From NCBI GenBank assembly GCA_963778465.1, contig CAVZUK010000003.1:2046001-2110000 (forward strand): a DNA stretch of 64,000 nucleotides, read 5' to 3'. The notes below the pieces were generated by a model. That model was not told the origin of the DNA, did not search any database, and worked only from the letters and a program-made list of their open reading frames with translations. Source of the stretch: CAVZBW01 sp963778465 (GTDB taxonomy: Bacteria; Actinomycetota; Acidimicrobiia; Acidimicrobiales; RAAP-2). Both the position numbers and the translations under genes were made by a program. Shown here one piece after another: positions 1 to 7,152 of the stretch. Positions within the stretch are counted from its first letter, which is position 1, and every line of letters begins with the position of its first letter.

Positions 1-6
1 TACCGT
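1..6 (+). promoter_or_regulatory. -10 element, leaderless promoter
   Basis: TACCGT lies exactly 6 nt before the GTG at 13. That places the expected transcription start at the start codon, so the mRNA should be leaderless. The same geometry recurs at many other starts in this window. Confidence 0.5.
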
Positions 7-12
7 ACGCAT

Positions 13-414
13 GTGCTCCGCACGCACCGGACGTTCTCTTGTGAGGCGGGCTCGCCTGCAGCCGCTCGCCGATTCGTCCGCAACGCGGGGCGAGGTTGGG
101 GCTTCGACACCGACGACGTCGAGCTCGTCGTCACCGAGCTCGCGACCAACGTCGTCCAACACGCCGGGAGCCGCTACTCGGTCGAGCTCTGCTTCGAGGG
201 GGAGACCGTGACGGTCGAGGTGTCCGACGCCAGCGGGCAATGGGCCGAGCGAAAGACGCCGAGGGTGATGGAGTCCGGGGGTAGGGGCCTGCTCATCGTC
301 GACACCTTGTCCAAGAGGTGGGGGGTGCGTGAGGTCCCCCGGGCGGGAAAGGTGGTCTGGGCCGACATCGGCGTCGGCGTCCTCGAGCGGCCCGGGGGCG
401 ACGAGGAGAGCTGA
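13..414 (+). CDS. Anti-sigma-factor-type ATP-binding protein (RsbW-like HATPase)
   Basis: A 133-residue single-domain HATPase_c_2 protein of the RsbW/SpoIIAB type. The N box is visible as ELATNVVQHA (about residues 43-52), the segment that binds Mg-ATP. A G1-type loop VSDASG (about 71-76) and a G2-type loop SGGRGLLIVD (about 88-97) follow. Family members bind a sigma factor or phosphorylate an anti-anti-sigma antagonist, so a stress-regulatory switch is likely, but no partner lies within view. The GTG at 13 is preceded by TACCGT with 6-nt spacing, so the gene appears complete despite sitting at the window edge. The next gene downstream has its own promoter. Confidence 0.8.
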   Translation: MLRTHRTFSCEAGSPAAARRFVRNAGRGWGFDTDDVELVVTELATNVVQHAGSRYSVELCFEGETVTVEVSDASGQWAERKTPRVMESGGRGLLIVDTLSKRWGVREVPRAGKVVWADIGVGVLERPGGDEES

Positions 415-426
415 TCCGCCTTGGGG

Positions 427-458
427 CGAACGATTGTTCGCCCCCTCGTCCCTAGACT
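427..458 (+). promoter_or_regulatory. LexA-like SOS box and -10 element of the AlkB-like gene
   Basis: CGAACGATTGTTCG at 427-440 is a perfect GAAC-N4-GTTC palindrome, the actinobacterial/Bacillus LexA box pattern. The palindromic arms extend to 423-444. A -10 element TAGACT follows at 453-458, 8 nt before the ATG at 467. The box covers the expected -35 region, the position from which LexA would block transcription. Confidence 0.65.
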
Positions 459-466
459 GGGACCCG

Positions 467-1093
467 ATGGTGGTCACCCAGGCGTCTCTCCTGGACTCGG
501 ACGCCGAGCCCCGTCCGCGCCCGCTCGGCGAGCTCGTCGAGCGCACGCATCTCGACGGCGGCGCCTGGGTGGATCTGCGTCGGGACTGGGTGGGGCGTCC
601 CGACGTGCTGTTCGAGCGGTTGCATCGGCTCGTTCCATGGCGGGCCGAGCGTCGCAGGATGTACGACCAGATGGTCGACGTTCCTCGTCTCGTGCGGTTC
701 TACGAGCCGAACGAGGAGCTCCCCGATGTCGCCCTCGCCGAGGCACGCCAGATGTTGAGCGACCACTATCGGGGCGCGCTCGGTGAGCCCCTGTGCACGT
801 CAGGCCTCTGCCTGTACCGTGACGGCCGGGACAGCGTCGCGTGGCACGGCGACACCATCGGTCGTGGATCCCGGGAGGACACCCTCGTCGCGATCCTCTC
901 GCTCGGCGAGCCACGCCGGTTCCTCCTCCGCCCTCGGAGTGGCGGCCTCTCGCGCCCCTACGAGCTCGGACGCGGCGATCTGCTGGTGATGGGCGGCAGC
1001 TGCCAGCGCACGTGGGAGCACGCCGTACCGAAGACGAGGCGCCCCGCCGGTCCTCGCATCAGCGTGCAGTTCCGGCCGCTCGGAGTTCGCTGA
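467..1093 (+). CDS. AlkB-like 2-oxoglutarate/Fe(II) dioxygenase
   Basis: This 208-residue protein has the AlkB dioxygenase signature. H127 and D129 (WHGD) and H185 (WEHAVPK) form the iron triad, and R197 and R203 in GPRISVQFR are the 2-oxoglutarate- and substrate-side arginines typical of AlkB. The family removes alkyl lesions from DNA or RNA bases by oxidative demethylation. The open frame extends upstream to 329, but the ATG at 467 is chosen because a -10 element ends 8 nt before it and the upstream residues look non-coding. A LexA-like palindrome sits in the promoter, suggesting induction by DNA damage. It converges on the hydrolase at 1106. Confidence 0.85.
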   Translation: MVVTQASLLDSDAEPRPRPLGELVERTHLDGGAWVDLRRDWVGRPDVLFERLHRLVPWRAERRRMYDQMVDVPRLVRFYEPNEELPDVALAEARQMLSDHYRGALGEPLCTSGLCLYRDGRDSVAWHGDTIGRGSREDTLVAILSLGEPRRFLLRPRSGGLSRPYELGRGDLLVMGGSCQRTWEHAVPKTRRPAGPRISVQFRPLGVR

Positions 1094-1105
1094 CCGGAGC
1101 GGGCC

Positions 1106-1984
1106 TCAGCTCTCGGCGAGCCCGGCGAAGATCTCGGCCCAATGGTCTCGAGCCAGGAAGTGGCCGTAGCCGGGCTCGATCGAGAGCTTCGCATGGGGAA
1201 TGCGCCGGGCGGCCTCCTCACTCCATGCGGCGGGGAGGAAGGTGTCCTGGTCGCCCTGCCAGAGGTGCACCGGCCCCTCGATGCCCTCGTACTCGAATCC
1301 CCACGGCATCGTGTAGCAGAGATAGTCGTCCAGGGCGCCCGCAGGGCAGCGCAGACCCTCGCCTATGGACTGCGCGAATTCGCCGACGCCGTCCCGTTCG
1401 ATCGCCTCGACGTCGCTGGGCGCCATCTCCGACGAACCGATCCGCATCCACAACGTCGGTGCGCGCGCCGCCACCTCGCCGACGATTCGCAGGCCGACCA
1501 AGGCCAGGAGGGGAGACATCCGCGACAACCGGAAGAAGACCGCGTCGGTCGTGTTCTCGAACCCGTTGGCCGCGCAGGGCCAGTCCAGTGGGACCCCCCC
1601 GGCGACGATGGCCGTGGCGGTCACCCGCTCGGACAGGAGCGCGGCGCAGGCGGCGGCGAAGGGCCCTCCGAAGGACCAGCCCATCACCGCGAACCGATCG
1701 ATCCCGAGCTGGTTCGCCAGCGCGGCGACGTCGTCGGGCCACGCACCGATGGTCCGGTCGGGAAGACGCGACGAGAGTCCGATCCCTGGCCGGTCCGGCG
1801 AGAGGAGGCGCACCCCGGCACTTCGTGCCGCAGCGTCCGCCGGTTGGACGTCGAGGCGGCACGTCAGGCCGCCGTGGCAGTTGACGACGGGTCGACCTTG
1901 CGGATCGCCGTACTCCGCGTAGCCGAGCAGTCGTCCGTCCGGAAGCCGGACGACGTGATCCTTTGGACCGACGATCGGGCGCAA
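1106..1984 (-). CDS. Alpha/beta hydrolase
   Basis: A 292-residue alpha/beta hydrolase-fold protein. The nucleophile elbow is GWSFGG with Ser104. HGG near residue 37-39 supplies the oxyanion region, the acid is likely in WQGDQD, and the histidine is in GYGHFLA near the C-terminus, so the triad looks complete. Substrate cannot be deduced; esterase, lipase or C-C hydrolase activity are all possible. The start is a TTG at 1984, supported by TACCAT (1992-1997 on the minus strand) spaced 7 nt upstream. The gene converges with the AlkB-like gene with a 12-nt gap. Confidence 0.85.
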   Translation of the reverse strand: MRPIVGPKDHVVRLPDGRLLGYAEYGDPQGRPVVNCHGGLTCRLDVQPADAAARSAGVRLLSPDRPGIGLSSRLPDRTIGAWPDDVAALANQLGIDRFAVMGWSFGGPFAAACAALLSERVTATAIVAGGVPLDWPCAANGFENTTDAVFFRLSRMSPLLALVGLRIVGEVAARAPTLWMRIGSSEMAPSDVEAIERDGVGEFAQSIGEGLRCPAGALDDYLCYTMPWGFEYEGIEGPVHLWQGDQDTFLPAAWSEEAARRIPHAKLSIEPGYGHFLARDHWAEIFAGLAES

Positions 1985-1991
1985 GCGGCTG

Positions 1992-1997
1992 ATGGTA
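1992..1997 (-). promoter_or_regulatory. -10 element for the TTG-started hydrolase
   Basis: On the minus strand TACCAT is followed by 7 nt and then the TTG at 1984. This supports a leaderless transcript starting at an unusual initiation codon. Confidence 0.45.
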
Positions 1998-2181
1998 CCC
2001 GGACCTCGCGCTGCGGCTCTTCCCGAGATCTCCGATCTACGCAGCCTCGATCTCGCACGACCCGCCCGGTCGGACTAGGCCCGGACCCACTGAATGCGGG
2101 GCGGCGAGCAAGCGGGGCAAACATCTCAAGAGCTGCACTCCGTCCCCTCCTTGGTTTCACTGCTCGTAGGATTCCCTCCAA

Positions 2182-2397
2182 ATGGCGAAAGCGAAGAAGC
2201 TTCTTCTCAGTGCCATCTGCCTCTTTGCGGTGGGCCTCATCACGCTCGCCATCGGTGAAGGGGAACGCAACATCCCTGCTATAGCGGTCGGAGCCGCCCT
2301 GGCGGTAGCCGGCATCGGTGTCGGTGTCTGGTGGCTGGCGGTCACCCCGACGGAGGTCGATCGGGCCGGAGACGAGCGTCACGGACCTGACTCGTAG
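2182..2397 (+). CDS. Small two-helix membrane protein
   Basis: A predicted 71-residue protein starting MAKAKK, with two hydrophobic segments (about residues 7-23 and 32-53) and a charged C-terminal tail. No family is recognised. A short purine-rich stretch (TAGGA) lies about 12 nt upstream of the ATG. Support is the hydrophobicity pattern and the lack of a competing frame. It sits alone between a divergent hydrolase and a tRNA gene. Confidence 0.5.
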   Translation: MAKAKKLLLSAICLFAVGLITLAIGEGERNIPAIAVGAALAVAGIGVGVWWLAVTPTEVDRAGDERHGPDS

Positions 2398-2566
2398 CGA
2401 ACGGGCGGCGTCGCTTCTGGTCCGAAGGCATCCGCCGCCAACCCGGTATCGAGCGTGGCTGGCCGGGCGGGTTTGAGCGCCCGTGAGAGCCGCGAGAAGG
2501 ACTCGCCGCGCGATCGACCGGGGGTCAGAAAGGCATCAGAGCCCGACAAAGGGGCTTCGACCTGGG

Positions 2567-2637
2567 AGCGGGTGACGGGGATCGAACCCGCATAACCAGC
2601 TTGGAAGGCTGGGGCTCTGCCATTGAGCTACACCCGC
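2567..2637 (-). tRNA. tRNA-Gly (TCC)
   Basis: The minus strand folds as a 71-nt tRNA. The acceptor GCGGGTG pairs with CACCCGC, and the anticodon stem CCAGC/GCTGG closes the loop CTTCCAA with anticodon TCC. The T arm is GCGGG-TTCGATC-CCCGT. The discriminator is T and CCA is not encoded. Confidence 0.95.
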
Positions 2638-2701
2638 GGGGCAACCTGATCAGCTCAGCGCCGGTCGAGTGTATTCGGACCGAAGGAGCCACCGCGTCGT
2701 C

Positions 2702-2707
2702 TACCGT
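2702..2707 (+). promoter_or_regulatory. -10 element of the haemoglobin gene
   Basis: TACCGT stands 8 nt before the ATG at 2716, the same spacing as at the AlkB-like gene. A leaderless transcript is inferred. Confidence 0.4.
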
Positions 2708-2715
2708 CGACATGG

Positions 2716-3081
2716 ATGACCCTCTTCGATCGAGTCGGCGGCTCGGAGTTCTTCGAGAGCCTCGTGGGGCGCTTCTACGCCGGGGTGGCGGCCGACCCGG
2801 TCCTGCGACCGCTGTACCCGGAGGAACTGGAGGACTCCAAGGAGCACCTGGAGCTGTTCTTGGCCCAGTACTGGGGTGGTCCGCCCAGCTACAGCGAGCA
2901 GCGGGGCCATCCCCGGCTCCGCATGCGGCACTCGCCCTTCGTGATCACGACGCTCGAGCGGGACGCCTGGTTGCGCCACATGACCGATGCCGTCGAATCC
3001 GCCGACTGCTCCCCGGAGGATCGGCGGGAGCTGCTGGACTACTTCGAGATGGCGGCCAGCAGCCTCGTCAACACCGCCTGA
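2716..3081 (+). CDS. glbO: Group II truncated haemoglobin (trHbO)
   Basis: A 121-residue 2-on-2 globin of the group II (GlbO) type. Visible family marks are the N-terminal LFDRVGG, a B-helix Tyr (about Y21), the segment PLYPEELEDSKEHLELFL, the proximal histidine in MRHSPF (H72) and the Trp in RDAWLRHM (W85) that defines group II distal-pocket chemistry. Members bind O2 and NO with high affinity and are implicated in redox and nitrosative-stress handling. It is a single cistron. The ATG at 2716 starts the conserved region, and a -10 element lies 8 nt upstream. Confidence 0.93.
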   Translation: MTLFDRVGGSEFFESLVGRFYAGVAADPVLRPLYPEELEDSKEHLELFLAQYWGGPPSYSEQRGHPRLRMRHSPFVITTLERDAWLRHMTDAVESADCSPEDRRELLDYFEMAASSLVNTA

Positions 3082-3088
3082 GGCCGGC

Positions 3089-3892
3089 TCAGTCGGTGAA
3101 GATCGGGGGGCGCTTCTCCTTGCGGGCCCGGATCGACTCCTCGAAGTTCTGGGTGGTCAACCGCACGTAGAGCTGCGCCGTCCCCTCGTAGTTCATGTGG
3201 GTCTCGAAGCTTGCGGCGTCCTGGCTCATCCACAGGGAGCGTTTCGTGAGCTCGACGCCGACGTGGCTCCAGCGGATGATCTGGGCGGCGGTCTCGTAGC
3301 ACGACTCGAGGAGCTCCTCGTCCGGCACGACCCGATTGACGATGCCCAGTCGCTCGGCCTCTTCGGCGTCGACGTCCCGGCCGGTCAGCATGATCTCGGC
3401 CGCCCGCGTCGATCCGATGGCCCGGGGGAGGAGGAAGCTGATGCCGAGCTCGCTCGCCGTCAGCCCGTTGTTGATGCCCGCGGCGCGGAAGTAGGCGCTC
3501 TGCGAGGCGATCCGGATGTCGGTGGCGAGCGAGAGGCAGAACCCCCCGCCGATCGCGGCGCCGTTGATCGCGCCGATCACCGGCTGGTGCATGCGCCGGA
3601 CCGTGCGGACGACGTCGTCGAGCAGCTCCATCGAGCGCAGTGCGATCGCCGGGAGCCCGAGGCCCGCCACGTTGGGGATGCTGCCAGGGTTCTCGAGGTC
3701 GGCTCCGGAGCAGAATCCGCGGCCCGCTCCGGTCAGCACGACGACCCTCGTCTCGTTGTCCTTGCTGATCTCCTCGAGCGCCTCGCGCAGCGGGATCATC
3801 ACGTCGAAGGCCATCGCGTTCATCCGCTCGGGGCGGTTGAGCGTGACCACCGTGACGTGGGGACGGGGCTTCTCCGTTAGGACAAAGGGCAT
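3089..3892 (-). CDS. Enoyl-CoA hydratase/isomerase family protein
   Basis: A 267-residue crotonase-fold enzyme. LNRPERMNAM is the N-terminal signature, the first oxyanion-hole segment is GRGFCSGADL, and the second is GAAIGGGFCLSLATDIRIAS. Such enzymes hydrate or isomerise enoyl-CoA esters in beta-oxidation or related ring/side-chain degradation; exact specificity is not readable. The frame is open far upstream, but the family N-terminus fits the ATG at 3892. It lies 121 nt downstream of the YbjQ-like operon and may be read with it or on its own. Confidence 0.9.
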   Translation of the reverse strand: MPFVLTEKPRPHVTVVTLNRPERMNAMAFDVMIPLREALEEISKDNETRVVVLTGAGRGFCSGADLENPGSIPNVAGLGLPAIALRSMELLDDVVRTVRRMHQPVIGAINGAAIGGGFCLSLATDIRIASQSAYFRAAGINNGLTASELGISFLLPRAIGSTRAAEIMLTGRDVDAEEAERLGIVNRVVPDEELLESCYETAAQIIRWSHVGVELTKRSLWMSQDAASFETHMNYEGTAQLYVRLTTQNFEESIRARKEKRPPIFTD

Positions 3893-4013
3893 GGCGGCAT
3901 CTTCCTGTGCGTGCCCCGGCGATGCGATCCGCCGGACGCCGACCGGAGGCTCCCGCCGGCGGGCCACGAGTGTAGAAGGCGCCGTTGCGCGGGGCGGCAT
4001 CGCGGTGGGCCCC

Positions 4014-4847
4014 TCAGCGTTTCCGAGTGTCGGGCGTCCGGAGGCTCGTAGCCTCGAACATCCGGTCCTGCTCGTCGAGGGAGACCACCATCGTCGGCTC
4101 GATGTGTTGGTGACCCTCGTCGCCGAGCCGGACGGCCGTCCCGAGCGCGACGAACTGGACCACCCGATGGCTGTAGCCGAGGGGGCCCTCACGCAGCTTG
4201 ACGTTGACCACTCCGGCGGCTTCGAGTCGCAGGGCGCCGGCCTGCATCTGCTCCATCGCGACCTCTCGCGCGTGGTAGAGGGCCTGCGTGAGGTTGGTGA
4301 GCTCGACGTTGCGACCCTGTTGGGCGGCCCATTGGCGGGCTGAGCGGCGGGGAGCGATGACGAAGCTGGCTCCCGCCACGAGATCGAGGGGGACCCAGCC
4401 GGCCCGAAGGAGCAGGACGAAGTCCCGGGCCGAGAGGTCGGACTGGAAGTTCGTGGCGGCGGGGTTCGGACCCACCGATCGCACCGCGGTGCCGGTGAGG
4501 GCGAGGTCCACGTGCTGGGCACGCATGCGCAGCTCGATCTCGACGCCGACCACGCCGAAGCCACCCAGTCGATCGGTCTCCCGGCGCAGCTGGTAGGAAG
4601 CCTCCTCGAAGGCGCCCCGGAAGGCCTCGCTCGCCTCGCGAACCTCGCCGACCTGGCCCTGCCACGTTCCCAGGCTTCCCCAGGGGATCGACCAGCAGCT
4701 CACCCCGAAGACCAGCGCGACCGGCTCCCACCCCGCCGCGTGCAGGAGGAGGATCTCGTCGATCGAGAGGTCCGACGTGGTGCTGCGACCCGCGCCGGGC
4801 GGCCTGGGCTCCGCCACCGCGGTCAGGGCTTCGATCAGCTCGCTCAT
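4014..4847 (-). CDS. Two-domain YbjQ-like (DUF74) protein, third paralog of the cluster
   Basis: A 277-residue protein with two repeats resembling the YbjQ/putative heavy-metal-binding fold. Each repeat opens with a SDLS-x-D-x-x-LLL-x-G-W-x-P segment (about residues 25-45 and 130-150), contains an amphipathic helix of the A-R-E-x-A type and closes with a beta strand ending GTAVR. Single-domain YbjQ proteins are about 110 residues and pentameric, so this is a doubled form. The ATG at 4847 follows the previous gene by 34 nt. It is the last YbjQ-like gene of the five-gene operon running from 9426. Metal binding is a family name only; no cysteine cluster is present. Confidence 0.7.
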   Translation of the reverse strand: MSELIEALTAVAEPRPPGAGRSTTSDLSIDEILLLHAAGWEPVALVFGVSCWSIPWGSLGTWQGQVGEVREASEAFRGAFEEASYQLRRETDRLGGFGVVGVEIELRMRAQHVDLALTGTAVRSVGPNPAATNFQSDLSARDFVLLLRAGWVPLDLVAGASFVIAPRRSARQWAAQQGRNVELTNLTQALYHAREVAMEQMQAGALRLEAAGVVNVKLREGPLGYSHRVVQFVALGTAVRLGDEGHQHIEPTMVVSLDEQDRMFEATSLRTPDTRKR

Positions 4848-4881
4848 CGGGAACCTGCCGCAGGGCCGGTGGCCAGGAGAG

Positions 4882-5850
4882 TCACGACAGCCGGACGACG
4901 GGTCCGGGCGCAGGCAAGGGGTCGAAGTCCTTGAAGCGGCGCACCCGGGTTCCTCGCAGATGGCACTGGATGGCGACGCTGCCCTCTCCTGCCTCCCGTT
5001 CCGAGACGTCCAGGCTCGCACCGTGCAGGGCGTCGCCTCCGAGCTCCAGCAGGACCCTGCGCCGGGCCAGCTCGCGGGCGGCCTGCTGGGCCCGACCGAC
5101 CTGCTCGATCGACTGGACGCCGGACAGGCCCCCGCCCCACGTCGAGCGACCCGTGAGTTGGTACAGGGTGATGCAGTTGGCGTACATGAGGACCGAGGAG
5201 AGGGTGGCGACCACGGACACGGGCGCGAAGCCCGCCTCGATCAGCTTGGCGAGGCGCTGGCCGGCGAGGAACGTGGAGAACGGGGGATCGGGGAGGGGGG
5301 CATCCGGCACCGCGACGGCGGTGCCACGAACCGAGAATTCCTCGATGCCGCTCCCGACGAGCGGTCGCATGTCGCTGGTCACGCCGACGACCCCGTGCGC
5401 ACCGAGCTCGCGGGCCTCGTCGAGCATGCGCCCAAAGGCGCGGCCCCACCCTTCCCCCCACGTATCCTCGATCCAGGTCTGCTCGAGGTTGATCCCGTAG
5501 GCGCGGTGCTCGGCGCTCACGAACCCGTGCGGGCAGCGCCACTGCTCGCTGTACTGGTCCCGGCGGGTCGGGCCCCATGTGGAGAAACCCGGGCTCATCG
5601 TCGAGTACCAGGCCCATTGCATGACGGAGTATCCCTGGACGAACCCGAGCGGCTCCATCCCGAGCTGCTCGCAGGCCGCAAAGTCGCTGACCGACAGGGC
5701 GGACGTCCATGCACCGCCCGCCAGCCGGCGTCCGGCCGCTTCCGGGAGATGCACCTCGGTGACGTCCACGCCCTCGAGCTCGCGCTCCCGCTCCAGCGCC
5801 TGGGCGTCGGCTCCGCTCGCCTCGCCGCCGGTGGCACGGTCGGACGGCAT
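4882..5850 (-). CDS. Two-domain YbjQ-like (DUF74) protein, second paralog
   Basis: A 322-residue paralog of its two neighbours and the most divergent of the three. It has an N-terminal charged extension of about 45 residues, a first domain opening SALSVSDFAACEQLG, and the characteristic segment ARELGAHGVVGV followed by a strand ending RGTAVAV. The second domain starts near SDFSTFLAGQRL-like sequence and ends RGTRVRRF, where the usual GTAV strand end is altered. The gene begins 4 nt after the upstream paralog stops, so the two are cotranscribed. Function is unknown. Confidence 0.68.
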   Translation of the reverse strand: MPSDRATGGEASGADAQALERERELEGVDVTEVHLPEAAGRRLAGGAWTSALSVSDFAACEQLGMEPLGFVQGYSVMQWAWYSTMSPGFSTWGPTRRDQYSEQWRCPHGFVSAEHRAYGINLEQTWIEDTWGEGWGRAFGRMLDEARELGAHGVVGVTSDMRPLVGSGIEEFSVRGTAVAVPDAPLPDPPFSTFLAGQRLAKLIEAGFAPVSVVATLSSVLMYANCITLYQLTGRSTWGGGLSGVQSIEQVGRAQQAARELARRRVLLELGGDALHGASLDVSEREAGEGSVAIQCHLRGTRVRRFKDFDPLPAPGPVVRLS

Positions 5851-5854
5851 CGGG

Positions 5855-6697
5855 TCAGTTGTCGAGGGAGATGATGGTCTGGGGCTGGGGGATCGTGAAA
5901 CCCTGATCGCCCTTGACGACGGCCGTGCCGAGGGAGAGGAACTCGATCGTGTGGTCTCCCCACATGTGCGACTTCTCCTCCAACCTCACGCCGACGATGC
6001 CGGAGGCGCCCAGCCGGTTCGCCTCGTCCTGCATCCTCGTCATCGCCAGCTCGCGGGCCTCGTAGAGCGCCTGAGTGAAGTTGGGCAGCTCGATGTTCTG
6101 GCCCGCCGAGCGGATGGTCTGGCCGAGCGAGCGGTGGGCGATGTGGTACACGCAGGTCCCCATCACGAGGCCCTGGGGGATGTGCCCGGTCTGCATGAGG
6201 ATCCAGAAGTCCTGCCCCGAGAGGTCCGAGGTGAAGGGCATGCCCTGGTTGTTCCGGTGAGATCGCCCGTCCTCCGCCTTGACCGCCGTGCCGAGCGCGA
6301 TGAATTCGGCGGTGTCGGATCCAAACTCGTAGTAGTTGACGTCGAGGCGTACGCCGACCACGCCGTCCGCGCCGAGCTCGAGCGCCTCCTCCTCCATCCT
6401 CGTCATCGCGAGCTCTCGGGCGTTGTACATCGCCTCGGTGAGCTTGGCCAGCTCCTGGCTCTTCGACCAGCGCCGCGTCTGGATCCCGAGGTGGTAGATC
6501 GAGCTGCCCATGACGAAGCCGAGGGGATGGAACCCGACCTCCTTTATGAGAAGGAACTCGTTGACCGAGAGGTCGGACGTGAACATGCCGGGGTGGCCCG
6601 GACGCTCCTCGAGATCGGCCAGCCGCTTGTGCGCGTCGGCCGGGATGCCCCCGTCGGCTTCCGTCGGCGCCGGGACCGGGGTTTCGTCAGCTGGCAT
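5855..6697 (-). CDS. Two-domain YbjQ-like (DUF74) protein, first paralog
   Basis: The clearest member of the trio, 280 residues. Domain 1 (about 38-150) and domain 2 (about 153-270) both open with TSDLS, continue with a G-F/H-x-P-x-G-x-VMG strand, contain YNARELAMTRM or YEARELAMTRM helices and the motif LGADGVVGVRL or LGASGIVGVRL, and end ALGTAVK or SLGTAVV. These are the hallmarks of YbjQ-type barrels. The start at 6697 has a GGAGGT ribosome site 5 nt upstream and lies inside the preceding gene (11-nt overlap), indicating translational coupling. Confidence 0.78.
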   Translation of the reverse strand: MPADETPVPAPTEADGGIPADAHKRLADLEERPGHPGMFTSDLSVNEFLLIKEVGFHPLGFVMGSSIYHLGIQTRRWSKSQELAKLTEAMYNARELAMTRMEEEALELGADGVVGVRLDVNYYEFGSDTAEFIALGTAVKAEDGRSHRNNQGMPFTSDLSGQDFWILMQTGHIPQGLVMGTCVYHIAHRSLGQTIRSAGQNIELPNFTQALYEARELAMTRMQDEANRLGASGIVGVRLEEKSHMWGDHTIEFLSLGTAVVKGDQGFTIPQPQTIISLDN

Positions 6698-7133
6698 CTT
6701 GACCTCCGATGACGATGGACTCGAGGGCCGCCCGGGTGGCCTGGTTGTAGGTGGCCTCGGCGCGCAGGGACTCGAGCAGCCGGCGGAGCCAGTCGGTGAG
6801 CGCCAGCTTCTCCGACCGTATGCGGATCCCGCCGCTGCGGTGCGAGATGGAGGTGTCGAGTCGGCCGTCCTCGAAGGAGGCGGTCAGCTCGTCGTCCCCG
6901 AGGACGACGCTCAGGCGGCGAATGCGGAGGGGCTTGCGGAAGCGCCCGCCCTCCCGCTCGATCCGGAGTCGGTCGCCGAGGGCTCCGGAGAGCCGGTTGG
7001 CAAGCACCCGGAGCAGGATCGCCACGTCGCCGTAGTCCGACTCCAGGGAGGAGGCCAGCACATCGATGTCGAGCGAGTCGTCCGCCACGGGGACCCAGCG
7101 TACCGGCAGTCGCCCATGGGTAGCCCTCGCCAA
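6687..7133 (-). CDS. Conserved-looking protein of unknown function in the kinase/YbjQ operon
   Basis: A predicted 148-residue soluble protein starting at a TTG at 7133. It is rich in short beta strands (LRIRRLSVVLGDDELTAS, then ISHRSGGIRIRSEKL) and ends with an amphipathic helix (DWLRRLLESLRAEATYNQ and onward). No family is recognised. It begins 19 nt after the kinase stop codon and overlaps the first YbjQ-like gene by 11 nt, so it belongs to that transcription unit. The start codon is uncertain. Confidence 0.6.
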   Translation of the reverse strand: MARATHGRLPVRWVPVADDSLDIDVLASSLESDYGDVAILLRVLANRLSGALGDRLRIEREGGRFRKPLRIRRLSVVLGDDELTASFEDGRLDTSISHRSGGIRIRSEKLALTDWLRRLLESLRAEATYNQATRAALESIVIGGQDAS

Positions 7134-7152
7134 GGCACCGCTCGATGAGAGA

